Shown here: in pieces, positions 1 to 8,425 of the stretch | Numbering within the stretch: the stretch's first letter is position 1 | Layout: every line of letters starts with the position of its first letter | From: CAYJAZ01 sp964368455 | GTDB taxonomy: Bacteria; Desulfobacterota; Desulfovibrionia; Desulfovibrionales; Desulfovibrionaceae | Assembly (NCBI GenBank): GCA_964368455.1 | Contig: CAYJAZ010000025.1 | Coordinates: 1 to 38,545, forward strand | Direction of reading: 5' to 3' | DNA length: 38,545 nucleotides | Notes under the pieces: generated by a model | Databases searched by the model: none | What the model saw: only the letters and a program-made list of their open reading frames with translations | Told to the model about the DNA's origin: nothing | Made by a program: the position numbers and the translations under genes

Positions 1-153
1 TTTAGTGCGTAGCACTAAAATTTTAAAACTTTTTCGCAAATAAAAAAATATATTTTCTTCTTTAGGCATTTCCCTACGCATTAACCTTGCAAATTGGGGT
101 TTGCAAAGGGGTTCAACTCCTTTGCCCGCCGGAGGCATAGCAGACAAAAAAAG
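1..153 (+). repeat. Modular intergenic repeat, copy 1 (left end may be cut by window edge)
   Basis: One of three copies in this window (others at 28735-28895, reversed, and 29188-29334). The order of parts is a stem-loop (1-19, 8-bp stem TTTAGTGC/GCACTAAA), a constant block at 25-50 (AAAACTTTTTCGCAAATAAA then A/T), a variable stretch, and CCCTACGCA...ACCTTGC. After that comes a second stem-loop at 103-125 (GCAAAGGGG, loop TTCAA, CTCCTTTGC), then CCGCCGGAGGCATAGCAGAC. There is no coding potential. It lies upstream of the CDF transporter gene; whether it acts on that gene is unknown. Confidence 0.75.
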
Positions 154-268
154 CGTCGCAGACGAAAAAGAAAAATGTTTCTATTGACTAACCTTTTCTT
201 GAATGCAATACTTGCATTAAATTCTTATGAATGAAATGTATAAATCGTGATATATTAGGTGGTTAGAT

Positions 269-1165
269 ATGACTAACAATGAAATTGAAAACAATTATGA
301 AAGAAAATCTATTGAGGTGAGTGTAGTTACTATAGTGGTGAATGCTTTACTTGCTGGCATTAAGTTTCTTGCGGGTATTTTTGGTAATTCATCGGCTATG
401 ATTTCTGATGCTATTCATTCTTTATCTGACGTACTTTCATCTTTTTTTGTTATTATAGGTGTTAAGATTGGCAATAAGAGTATAGACGATAGCCATCAAT
501 ATGGCCATGAAAAGTTTGAGAGCATAGCGGCTTTATTTTTGGCTTGTATGCTTTTATTTGCGGGTCTTGGTATTGGTTATGTTGGCCTTGAAAAAATCTG
601 GACAAAGGAGTATGAGCAGGCGGCTTTACCTAGTGATTTTGCTTTATATGCTGCTATTGTATCTATAGTTATTAAAGAAGCGATGTATTGGTATACATTG
701 CTTGTAGCGAGGAAGATTAAATCTGACATTTTGCTTGCAGATGCGTGGCACCATCGTTCGGACGCACTTTCTTCTGTGGGTTCTTTTATTGGTATTTATG
801 GTGCAATGCTGGGCTATCCTTTACTTGATCCATTAGCATCTGTTGTTATTTGCTTGTTCATTATAAAGGTTTCGTATGAGATATTGCATTCAGCCTTAGA
901 TAAAATAACTGACAAGGCTATAGACAAGAAGAGCGAAGAAGAGATAAGGGAATTTATACTTAAAAACAAAGATGTGCTTGGTATTGACTCTTTTAAGAGC
1001 AGGATTTTTTCAAATAAAATCTATCTTGATGTTGAGATTTTAGTGGATGCAAATATGCCGACTTATCTTTCACATGAAATTGCAGAAAATGTACACGATG
1101 AGCTAGAAGAGAATTTTGAAAATATTAAACATTGTATGGTGCATGTAAATCCTAGCTATGTGTGA
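269..1165 (+). CDS. Cation diffusion facilitator (CDF) family metal exporter
   Basis: A 298-residue inner-membrane antiporter that exports divalent metal (Zn, Fe or Mn class) in exchange for protons. It has six predicted membrane segments within residues 15-205 and a cytoplasmic C-terminal domain of about 90 residues. The transport site is visible as H50xxxD54 in the second membrane helix and H161xxxD165 in the fifth. The family motif HQYGHEKFE lies at 76-84. FieF/YiiP has D rather than H at the first position; the HD-HD combination is associated with zinc-selective members, so zinc is the best guess. AGGTGG stands 6-7 bases before the ATG. It is monocistronic, followed by a bidirectional terminator. 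Length is normal for the family. Confidence 0.9.
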   Translation: MTNNEIENNYERKSIEVSVVTIVVNALLAGIKFLAGIFGNSSAMISDAIHSLSDVLSSFFVIIGVKIGNKSIDDSHQYGHEKFESIAALFLACMLLFAGLGIGYVGLEKIWTKEYEQAALPSDFALYAAIVSIVIKEAMYWYTLLVARKIKSDILLADAWHHRSDALSSVGSFIGIYGAMLGYPLLDPLASVVICLFIIKVSYEILHSALDKITDKAIDKKSEEEIREFILKNKDVLGIDSFKSRIFSNKIYLDVEILVDANMPTYLSHEIAENVHDELEENFENIKHCMVHVNPSYV

Positions 1166-1185
1166 TTAATTGTATTTTCCAATGA

Positions 1186-1246
1186 AATATTTTTTTTCTT
1201 GAATGGAGTGTATCAAAACATACATGACTGAAAGAAAAAAATTATT
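1186..1246. terminator. Bidirectional terminator between convergent CDF and SIMPL genes
   Basis: An A/T-rich imperfect stem: AATATTTTTTTTCTT at 1186-1200 pairs with AAAGAAAAAAATTATT at 1231-1246. An inner AGTGTAT/ATACAT helix closes the loop. T-runs lie on both strands and the structure sits between two gene 3' ends. Confidence 0.5.
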
Positions 1247-1275
1247 TTGTGCAGAAAAAACACAAAAGAATTATT

Positions 1276-1986
1276 TTAATCAGTGAGGTAGTATTCTATT
1301 GTACTAACAACTCTCACAGTTTTGATCTGTGGCCTAAAGCTATCTGGCGTAGTGATAGAGAATTGTCCTTGGCTTGCTTTTTTGATTTTTCCTAAGAAAG
1401 AATGAGAATCTTTTGCAAATTTTTCAGCAACTTCTCTTGCGTTTTTTGTTGCATTTTCAATCATTTGCGGTTTGATTTCATTTAATTTTGTGTATGAATA
1501 GACTACTTTGTTAGAATATTCATTCGAGCCGGCTAGTGGCACATTTTCATTGAGTAGTTGCGAGATAGAACTTGTGAGCTTTGAAACAAGTTCTACTTTA
1601 TCTGAACTTACTGTGACGAGATTTGAGGCTGAATAAGCGAATGTTGGTGCATTTGTTTCTGAGGCATAGAGGTTTCTGTCTTCTATGCTTGGTTGAGTGA
1701 TGATTATTTCATCTTCAGTAATACCTTGATTGATGAGGAAGTTTTTTATAATTTCTCTATAAAGGTTACTTTTTTGTGAAAGTTCTTCAAGAGTATTTGC
1801 TGAAACTCTGAATTGAATAGGCCAAACAACTTTATTTGCCATAACATTTTCTTCTGCAAGTCCTTTGACAACAACGGTTCTTTCCATTGCCTTTGTTTCG
1901 ATTAATGCTTTATTGAAGAAAAAGCCAAGTGAAGTAAAGCCTAATAGTATGCAAATGCCTAAGATGATGCTTGTATTTGTTTTCAT
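1276..1986 (-). CDS. SIMPL-domain (DUF541, YggE-like) envelope protein
   Basis: A 236-residue protein with an N-terminal hydrophobic segment (about residues 6-26) acting as a signal peptide or signal anchor, so most of the chain should be periplasmic. The body matches the SIMPL/DUF541 fold: an early strand around TVVVKGLAEENV (37-48), alternating helices and strands, and an AREVAEKFA helix near 185. YggE of E. coli is linked to oxidative-stress tolerance, but the molecular function of the family is unclear. A weak GAGAAA precedes the ATG. It is transcribed divergently from iorA, with about 220 bases between the starts. Function here is not known. Confidence 0.8.
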   Translation of the reverse strand: MKTNTSIILGICILLGFTSLGFFFNKALIETKAMERTVVVKGLAEENVMANKVVWPIQFRVSANTLEELSQKSNLYREIIKNFLINQGITEDEIIITQPSIEDRNLYASETNAPTFAYSASNLVTVSSDKVELVSKLTSSISQLLNENVPLAGSNEYSNKVVYSYTKLNEIKPQMIENATKNAREVAEKFAKDSHSFLGKIKKASQGQFSITTPDSFRPQIKTVRVVSTIEYYLTD

Positions 1987-2210
1987 ATTTTTCTCTATTT
2001 TTTTAATATTTAATTTCTTTATTTTAAACTTTAGTATTGTATTTTACAATGACAAAAAATGAAAATCAAGATAAAAAGCCTGTCATAAAAGAGATTAAAT
2101 TTAATTACTTACCTTTTATTGCTTGTTTTTCTTGCTTCTCTATTGTAAAAAATATGAATGCAATTTGCAAAAGCTTGGAGAGCATGGAATTAAATTTTGA
2201 GGATTTGCGT

Positions 2211-4010
2211 ATGAAAAAATTTATTATGGGAAATGAAGCCATTGCACTTGGTGCTATTCGTGCTGGCGTTCAATCTGTTTCGGGCTATCCTGGAACACCT
2301 TCTACAGAAATACTTGAAAATATTGCTAAACACAATAAGGGCGATATATATGTGGAATGGTCTGTCAATGAAAAGGCAGGCTTAGAGGTTGGTGCAGGAG
2401 CGGCTTATTCTGGTGCAAGAACTCTTGTAACCATGAAACAAGTGGGGCTTAATGTAGCTGCTGATCCACTTATGAGTCTTGCTTATGTTGGTGTAAAGGG
2501 TGGCATGGTGGTTTTATCTGCTGATGATCCAGGCCCTATTTCTTCACAAACAGAACAAGACACAAGAACTTTTGCTTCTTTTTCAAAGCTTCCAATCTTT
2601 GATCCCTCTTCTCCTGAAGAAGCGTATTATATGATGGAAGATGCCTTTGAACTTTCTGAAAAATATTCTACACCAGTTCTTTTTAGGCCTACAACGCGTA
2701 TTTGCCATGGCAGTGCTACTATTGAAATTGAAGACTATGAAGCAAGAAAAAAAGCAGAAGGCTTTGTTAAAGACACAATGCGTTGGGTTATTTTTCCACG
2801 TTCTTCTTATCTCAACCATTTAAAAATTGAAGAAAGAAATCCTCTGATTGGCGAAGAATTTTCAAATTATAGATTCAATAAAATTGAAAAACAAGCAAAT
2901 AAATCTAAGATAGGCATTGCAACAGGCGGTATTAATTATCAATATTGTAAAGAAGCTTTATCTTCACTTGGCATAAAAGAAGAAGAATACGCTTTATTTA
3001 AAGTTGCAACTCCTTTTCCATTTCCTAAGAAAATGGCAGAAGAATTTTTACAAGGACTTGAAAAAGTTATATGTATTGAAGAACTTGATCCTGTTATTGA
3101 AAAAGAACTTCTTTTACTTTGCGCACAAAAAAATATTTCAGTACAAATACTTGGTAAATTGACTAAAGACGTCCAAAATGCAGGTGAAAATAGTGTTGAA
3201 TATGTGAAAAATGTGCTTGCTAAACAGTTTGATAGAGCATGTCCAAGCCAAGAACTTCCAAAAGCACCTGATTTACCTATTCGTCCGCCTGTGCTTTGTG
3301 CTGGTTGTCCGCATAGAGCTTCTTTTTATGCTGTGAAACTTGCTATGAAAGGGCAGAAGTCAAATTTCTGTGGCGATATTGGCTGCTATACTTTAGGAAA
3401 TGCAAAACCTCTTGACATGACAGATACTTGTCTTTGTATGGGAGCAGGTATCACTATTGCACAAGGCCTTGAACACGCTAATCCAGACACGAAGAATTTT
3501 GCTTTTATAGGTGATTCTACTTTCTTTGCTGCTGGGCTTACAGGCATTGTGAATGCTGTGTATAATCAATCAAATATAATATTGATTATTCTTGATAATT
3601 CCACAACAGCTATGACTGGCCATCAGCCACATCCTGGCACAGGTAAAACCATGATGGGCGAAGTTGTTTCAAAAATAGCAATAGAGCCTATTTTGACAGC
3701 TATTGGCGTGAAGAGCGTGCAAACTGTGGATCCACTAGATTTGAAAGCTTCTGTAAAAGCAGTTAAAGAAGCTGCAGAACTTTCAGGTGTGACAGCTATT
3801 GTCTTTAAATCTCCTTGTATTGCGATAACAAAGCCAGCAAAGCTTTCTTATATAGAACAAGATAAATGCATTAATTGCAGAAAATGTATCAAGGAATTAG
3901 GCTGTCCTGCAATAGTATTGAATAATGGAAAAGTTGAAATAGAGCCATCTCTTTGTTTTGGCTGTACGCTTTGTAATCAGGTTTGCCCTGTGGGTGCAAT
4001 TAAGGTGTAA
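2211..4010 (+). CDS. iorA: Indolepyruvate ferredoxin oxidoreductase, alpha subunit
   Basis: Large TPP- and Fe-S-containing subunit that converts aryl-pyruvates (indolepyruvate, phenylpyruvate, hydroxyphenylpyruvate) plus CoA into aryl-acetyl-CoA with reduction of ferredoxin. The N-terminus has the family motif GNEAIALGAIRAGV followed by SGYPGTPSTEI. The TPP-binding region is GDSTFFAAGLTGIVN through ILDNSTTAMTGHQPHPGTG. The last 55 residues hold two 4Fe-4S motifs (CINCRKCIKELGCP and CFGCTLCNQVCP). The frame is open upstream to a TTG at 2037. I chose ATG 2211 because TGAGGA lies 8 bases before it and the resulting 599 residues match the family length; ATG 2184 is the main alternative. iorB starts 2 bases after the stop. 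Confidence 0.92.
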   Translation: MKKFIMGNEAIALGAIRAGVQSVSGYPGTPSTEILENIAKHNKGDIYVEWSVNEKAGLEVGAGAAYSGARTLVTMKQVGLNVAADPLMSLAYVGVKGGMVVLSADDPGPISSQTEQDTRTFASFSKLPIFDPSSPEEAYYMMEDAFELSEKYSTPVLFRPTTRICHGSATIEIEDYEARKKAEGFVKDTMRWVIFPRSSYLNHLKIEERNPLIGEEFSNYRFNKIEKQANKSKIGIATGGINYQYCKEALSSLGIKEEEYALFKVATPFPFPKKMAEEFLQGLEKVICIEELDPVIEKELLLLCAQKNISVQILGKLTKDVQNAGENSVEYVKNVLAKQFDRACPSQELPKAPDLPIRPPVLCAGCPHRASFYAVKLAMKGQKSNFCGDIGCYTLGNAKPLDMTDTCLCMGAGITIAQGLEHANPDTKNFAFIGDSTFFAAGLTGIVNAVYNQSNIILIILDNSTTAMTGHQPHPGTGKTMMGEVVSKIAIEPILTAIGVKSVQTVDPLDLKASVKAVKEAAELSGVTAIVFKSPCIAITKPAKLSYIEQDKCINCRKCIKELGCPAIVLNNGKVEIEPSLCFGCTLCNQVCPVGAIKV

Positions 4011-4012
4011 AT

Positions 4013-4624
4013 ATGCAAAATACTAATGAAAATACTATAAAAAATTGTTTACTCTGCGGAGTTGGCGGACAGGGCACTATTCTTGCTTCAAAATTGATTG
4101 CTGATTGTGCCTTACAACAAGGCAAGATTGCAAGAGCGAGTGAAACTATTGGTATGGCTCAAAGAGGCGGGTCTGTAGTGAGTCATGTTCGTATTGGTGA
4201 AGAAAATCAAGAACTTCATTCGCCTATGATAGAATATGGCACAGCACATGTCTTGCTTGCTTTTGAACCAGCAGAAGCTGTACGTGCATTGCCTTATTTG
4301 GCAAAAGACGGCATTTTAGTTGTGAGCAAAAAAGCTGTGAAACCTGTGACTGCAACTTTGTCAAATTCTTCTTATGATGGTACTGAAATGCTTGAATATT
4401 TAAAAGCAAATGTAGCACAATTGATTATTGTTGATGGTGAAGAATTGTGTGAAAAATGTGGTTCATCTAAGGTGTTAAATACAATTTTATTGGGAGCTGG
4501 CATAGCTTCTGGCAAATTAGGTTTCACTCTCGAACAAATGGAAGAAGCCATTAAAAAAAGAGTGAAAGCACAATTCATAGATCTCAATATAAAAGCCTTA
4601 AGCGAAGGCGCAAAATTAGTATAA
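4013..4624 (+). CDS. iorB: Indolepyruvate ferredoxin oxidoreductase, beta subunit
   Basis: A 203-residue small subunit (pyruvate ferredoxin oxidoreductase gamma-domain fold) that completes the IorAB enzyme. The glycine-rich motif CGVGGQGTILASKLIA is at about residues 13-28, followed by the family segment ETIGMAQRGGSVVSHVRIG. It starts 2 bases after the iorA stop, so translation is likely coupled, and a paaK-type ligase follows after 33 bases. Length is typical. Confidence 0.92.
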   Translation: MQNTNENTIKNCLLCGVGGQGTILASKLIADCALQQGKIARASETIGMAQRGGSVVSHVRIGEENQELHSPMIEYGTAHVLLAFEPAEAVRALPYLAKDGILVVSKKAVKPVTATLSNSSYDGTEMLEYLKANVAQLIIVDGEELCEKCGSSKVLNTILLGAGIASGKLGFTLEQMEEAIKKRVKAQFIDLNIKALSEGAKLV

Positions 4625-4657
4625 ATGTTTATTTGCTAAACAAAAAGGAATACTTAC

Positions 4658-5890
4658 ATGAAGATGTCACAAGAGCAATTTGATTTAATCAAATCGCAAA
4701 TAGTCAAGCTGAAAAAAACTCTACCTTTCTATCAAGAAGCCTATAAAGATGTAGATGTTGAAGCTATACAAAGTCAAGAAGACTTTGAAAAGCTTCCATT
4801 TATTTGGAAAGGCGATTTGAGAGAAGCGTATCCAGACGGTTTGCAAGCTGTAAGTGACGAAGAGATTGTAAGGATTCATTCTTCTTCAGGCACAACCGGC
4901 ACGCCTGTAATTATTCCTTATACAGCAAAAGATGTTGATGATTGGGCTATTATGTTTGCACGTTGTTATGAACTTGCAGGCCTTACAAAGCTTGATCGCG
5001 TTCATATAACACCTGGTTATGGACTTTGGACAGCTGGCATTGGCTTTCAAGCAGGTGCTGAAAAATTGGGTGCTATGGCAATACCAATGGGGCCAGGAAA
5101 TACCGATAAGCAATTGAAAATGATGATGGATATGCGATCTACTGTACTTTGTGCAACTTCTTCTTATGCTCTTTTATTGGCTGAAGAAATTGAAAAAAGA
5201 GAAATTCGCGATAAACTACATCTTAAAAAGGCTATTATTGGTTCTGAACGTTGGGGCGAAAAAATGCGTCAAAGAATAGCTAAAGAATTGGGTGCTGAAC
5301 TCTACGATATCTATGGCCTTACAGAAATTTATGGGCCAGGTGTGGGCATGAGCTGTAACAAAGCTGAAGGCATACATTATTGGGATGATTATATATTCTT
5401 AGAAATTATCGATCCAAAAACTGGCGAAGTTTTGCCTGATGGCGAAATTGGCGAAATGGTGATCACTACTTTACATAAAGAAGGTGCTCCGCTTATACGC
5501 TTCCGTACACATGATCTTTCACGTATCATTCCTGGCCAATGTTCATGCGGTTGCGCATTCCCACGTATGGATATTATCTTTGGCAGAACAGACGATATGG
5601 TGAAAGTGAAGGGTGTGAACATATTCCCAAGTCAAATTGATGAAATGCTTAAAAGCATTGAGGGTGCTTCTAGTGAATACCAAGCTATGATAGATCATCC
5701 TAATGGAAAAGATTTGTTTACACTTTTTGTTGAAGTTGAGCCAAAGGTGAATAAGTATTCGCTTGAATTAGAAATTCAAGAAGAATTTAAAAGAAAAATA
5801 GGAATAAATGCTGTCATTAAACTTGTAGAAATTGGCGAATTACCACGTAGTGAAAAGAAATCTAATAGAATTTATGACTATAGATATTAG
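4658..5890 (+). CDS. paaK: Phenylacetate-CoA ligase family protein (PaaK-like)
   Basis: A 410-residue adenylate-forming enzyme. The ATP-binding loop SSSGTTGTP is at 75-83. YDIYGLTEIYGPG is the acyl-adenylate A5-type motif, and RFRTHDLSRI with a following GRTDDMVKVKGVNIFP forms the hinge to the C-terminal domain. A cysteine cluster CSCGCAFPR precedes the hinge, as in PaaK. AAGGA lies 8 bases before the ATG. Next to iorAB it probably interconverts aryl-acetates and aryl-acetyl-CoA. In fermentation of aromatic amino acids the reaction could run toward free acid and ATP, though the direction cannot be read from sequence. It is slightly shorter than the usual 430 or so residues. Confidence 0.88.
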   Translation: MKMSQEQFDLIKSQIVKLKKTLPFYQEAYKDVDVEAIQSQEDFEKLPFIWKGDLREAYPDGLQAVSDEEIVRIHSSSGTTGTPVIIPYTAKDVDDWAIMFARCYELAGLTKLDRVHITPGYGLWTAGIGFQAGAEKLGAMAIPMGPGNTDKQLKMMMDMRSTVLCATSSYALLLAEEIEKREIRDKLHLKKAIIGSERWGEKMRQRIAKELGAELYDIYGLTEIYGPGVGMSCNKAEGIHYWDDYIFLEIIDPKTGEVLPDGEIGEMVITTLHKEGAPLIRFRTHDLSRIIPGQCSCGCAFPRMDIIFGRTDDMVKVKGVNIFPSQIDEMLKSIEGASSEYQAMIDHPNGKDLFTLFVEVEPKVNKYSLELEIQEEFKRKIGINAVIKLVEIGELPRSEKKSNRIYDYRY

Positions 5891-5921
5891 AATTTTTTCA
5901 AATAAATAGAATTTTCAAAAA

Positions 5922-5955
5922 AAAACACATATATACTATATATATGTGTTTTTTT
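5922..5955. terminator. Bidirectional rho-independent terminator (paaK / OsmC)
   Basis: A 14-bp stem, AAAACACATATATA at 5922-5935 pairing with TATATATGTGTTTT at 5939-5952, with a CTA loop. It is followed by T-runs on both strands and lies between the convergent paaK and OsmC gene ends. Confidence 0.85.
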
Positions 5956-5980
5956 ATTATAGAAAGTTTATAAATTATTC

Positions 5981-6418
5981 TTATTCATCGTCATCGCATA
6001 AAGCGTTAAGATTGTATTTCATGTGTATACCATCGTGCACAGAACTTGTGACTAAACAGCCATTACGCATGATTTTTTTAATTCTTTCAAAAGTATCGTA
6101 ATCGTCTTCGTCTATTTCAACATCAACGTTTAATTCAATTTCAAGAACACGTGAAACGTTATTTTCATTGTTTCCAGCAGTAAGATTTGCTTTTGCTTTT
6201 ATTGCACCGTATTTCATTCCGCGTGTATCCATTGCACTCACTAGGGCTGAGCAATAGCAAAAAAGAGTAGAAGCACAAAGCAATTGTTTTGCTGTTCCAT
6301 TTCTTTCTTCTGCTGGAATGTTTTCTGTGTTGATAACAATATCACCAAGTGCTGCATTGCCTGTTTTAATAGTGTGTTTTTCATTTTCACGAAAATATTC
6401 TACTTGTAAACCTGCCAT
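5981..6418 (-). CDS. OsmC family protein
   Basis: A 145-residue protein with the OsmC/Ohr fold, a cytoplasmic thiol-dependent peroxidase family. Cys54 or Cys56 in the central helix (CASTLFCYCSALVSAMD) and Cys121 (NGCLVTSSV) sit where the redox-active pair is expected. Which of Cys48, 54 and 56 is peroxidatic cannot be decided by eye. AAGGAG lies 8 bases before the ATG. It is the last gene of the minus-strand operon that starts with the phosphatase-like hydrolase, 62 bases after the MFS gene, and ends at a shared terminator. Its role in that operon is unknown; it may deal with reactive by-products or may simply ride along. Confidence 0.8.
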   Translation of the reverse strand: MAGLQVEYFRENEKHTIKTGNAALGDIVINTENIPAEERNGTAKQLLCASTLFCYCSALVSAMDTRGMKYGAIKAKANLTAGNNENNVSRVLEIELNVDVEIDEDDYDTFERIKKIMRNGCLVTSSVHDGIHMKYNLNALCDDDE

Positions 6419-6480
6419 ATTTTTTCTCCTTAATAATATTTGATTTTGGTATTTAATTTTAGTTTATAGATGAATAATCT

Positions 6481-7752
6481 TTATTCTTGTGAAGCTAATG
6501 TGAAGTTTGGATCTAAAGTATCTTCTATAAAATAATTTGCTATTAAAGCTATTGCACATAAAAATAAAAGCGACATAAATCCATAGGAATAACCCATTGC
6601 ATAACTGCCTTGCTCTGCACCATAACCTACTAAATATCCAAATAAATATTGAATAAAGAAGGAGCAAAGAGGAGCACCTGTGTTTATCATTCCAAAAGCT
6701 GTTCCTGCACATTTACTTGGCACACTTTCTTTTATAAGAGTGAAAACAAGTGAGGCTGTAGACATAATAAAGAAAGTGAACAAAATTCCAATAACATAGA
6801 AGACAATAAATTTTGGAATTGCGTCTAAGAAGAAGGAAAGGAGGAAGAGGATAATAAATGTGCCTGCTGCTCCAATATAGAATACAGTTTTGCGTGATTT
6901 GAAAACAGAGTCTGAAAGTACGGCAATAAATGGATTAGTTACAAGTGGGATAAGAGACATACAAGAAAGTATAAAGCCTGTTTCTGCTCTTGTTAATTCG
7001 TATACTTGCATGAGGAAAGGCCCCCACCACATTGTAGCTAATACAAAGTAAATACCAATCATACAGAAGAACCAAATAAATGCAGCTTTAAAGTTTTTTT
7101 GTTTTAAAACGAGGAAGATAAGCGACATGTATTTGACTTTTTCTTTTGTGGCTTCTTTTTCTTGTACAGCTTTGAGTAATGGATCGCTTGGATTTTCTGG
7201 TTTATCAGCAACATAAAGCCAAGTCAAAAGAGCTAAAACAAAGGTGATAATACCCATAATAAAAAGAGAATATCTCCAACCTATCATTTCAGTAGAAAAA
7301 GCAAGAGGTGATGAAGCTAATAATGTTCCTAAAGAAGCACAAGAAAGGAGGATAGAATTTGCTTTACTGTATTGGCTTGGATTAAACCAATAAGCAAGAA
7401 CCTTCATTGCTGGAACATTGGCAGCTAGAGCAAAACCTAAAATTAAGCGAGAAATACTCGCTGAACTAAGCGATTCTGACATGGAAAATAATATAGTTGC
7501 TATTGCTGCTAAAATTTGAAAAATAACTAAAGTTTTTCTGCCGCCTAATACGTCTGCAAGTATACCTGATGGTATTTGTGCAAGAGCATAGCCTAACATA
7601 GTAAAAGAACCAAGAATGCCAAACTCTACTGTAGATATATTAAGATCGTTTATAATATCTAGCGATAAAACGGTAAGATTAGCCTTATGAAAGAAACTTA
7701 CTGCATACACAGCACTGAGAATAAGCAAAATAAAACTGGCTTTGTTTTTCAT
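6481..7752 (-). CDS. Major facilitator superfamily transporter
   Basis: A 423-residue, 12-segment inner-membrane transporter. The loop 2-3 signature GILADVLGGRKT lies at about residues 62-73, and a second-half counterpart (AVLSDSVFKSRKT) near 277. The general pattern resembles anion/organic-acid symporters, but I cannot assign a substrate. It belongs to the sigma-54 operon, 104 bases downstream of the 185-residue protein gene, with a long intercistronic hairpin between them. Given the upstream TctABC importer, it could export a product of the pathway or be a second importer (inference). Confidence 0.85.
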   Translation of the reverse strand: MKNKASFILLILSAVYAVSFFHKANLTVLSLDIINDLNISTVEFGILGSFTMLGYALAQIPSGILADVLGGRKTLVIFQILAAIATILFSMSESLSSASISRLILGFALAANVPAMKVLAYWFNPSQYSKANSILLSCASLGTLLASSPLAFSTEMIGWRYSLFIMGIITFVLALLTWLYVADKPENPSDPLLKAVQEKEATKEKVKYMSLIFLVLKQKNFKAAFIWFFCMIGIYFVLATMWWGPFLMQVYELTRAETGFILSCMSLIPLVTNPFIAVLSDSVFKSRKTVFYIGAAGTFIILFLLSFFLDAIPKFIVFYVIGILFTFFIMSTASLVFTLIKESVPSKCAGTAFGMINTGAPLCSFFIQYLFGYLVGYGAEQGSYAMGYSYGFMSLLFLCAIALIANYFIEDTLDPNFTLASQE

Positions 7753-7772
7753 AGTATACCTACATTTTTTTT

Positions 7773-7814
7773 ATCCTCTTAGAAAGTATGCTAATGCAAG
7801 CTCTCTAAGAGGAT
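7773..7814 (-). other. Intercistronic hairpin without T-run
   Basis: ATCCTCTTAGA at 7773-7783 pairs with TCTAAGAGGAT at 7804-7814, with further pairing inside. On the coding (minus) strand it is followed by A residues rather than T, so it is not a classical terminator. It more likely affects mRNA processing or stability within the operon. Confidence 0.55.
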
Positions 7815-7856
7815 TTAGGGAATTGTTTGGGAACAAATGTTTGTGGAAACTTTTAT

Positions 7857-8414
7857 TTATGCACAGTCGTGCTTATCCCATGGATTTCTTGCACTACGCG
7901 TGATAGCTTCTTCTAAGCTGTCAATAGTAGTTTGTGCTTTTTGTAGATCCTTTGTTTTTGCATTTGGATCTTTGAGTAGAGGGTAGAGAATAGCTCCCTC
8001 TGGATTTTCTGGAAGTAAAGCTTCTGAAATTGCACAAATAGTCACAACAATTTGTGAATAAGAATAATCCTTTGAATAGGCTTCTGCTTTATTATTCACG
8101 CCATAACCAGCAAAATAAACATCTTTAGGAGTAACGATTACATAAAGAGTAAAACGGCTCACAGCTTCAAGGATTTGAGGAAGTGCTTGGTTTAGATCTG
8201 TTACTTTTGTAGAAAGAGCGATATTTTTTTCTACATTTTCTTTAGTAAAATCAGCAAAGGCAAGTTCTTTTATTTCTGGAAGAGAAGCAAGTACAGCCTT
8301 GTCACCGCTAGGTGTATTTGTTAGATGAAGAGATTTTTTGAGGAATTTTGCACAAGCTTCGTCACTTTGTGTTGCGTCAAAAGATTCTGCGTAGATAATA
8401 CATACATTTTTCAT
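7857..8414 (-). CDS. Unknown protein with a stand-alone alkaline-phosphatase-like C-terminal segment
   Basis: A 185-residue soluble protein that I cannot place in a named family. Residues 98-153 line up with residues 597-650 of the hydrolase encoded at the head of the same operon. Shared points are DVYFAGYG vs TVFYGPGF, IVVTIC vs IVPTIC, and ENPEGAILYPLLKDPNAKT vs TTCEGAVIYQALQDPDANT. That is the C-terminal core motif of the alkaline phosphatase superfamily, but all metal ligands and the nucleophile are absent. It could be a regulatory or complex-forming partner of the hydrolase, or a decayed duplicate. GGAG lies 8 bases before the ATG, and it starts 11 bases after the 87-residue gene. There is no signal peptide. 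Confidence 0.75.
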   Translation of the reverse strand: MKNVCIIYAESFDATQSDEACAKFLKKSLHLTNTPSGDKAVLASLPEIKELAFADFTKENVEKNIALSTKVTDLNQALPQILEAVSRFTLYVIVTPKDVYFAGYGVNNKAEAYSKDYSYSQIVVTICAISEALLPENPEGAILYPLLKDPNAKTKDLQKAQTTIDSLEEAITRSARNPWDKHDCA

Positions 8415-8425
8415 AATAGTTACTC

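Noticed and set aside
2037..2210. 58-codon N-terminal extension of IorA
   Set aside because: It starts at TTG without a ribosome site and is not part of the IorA family; ATG 2211 has a good site and gives the family length.
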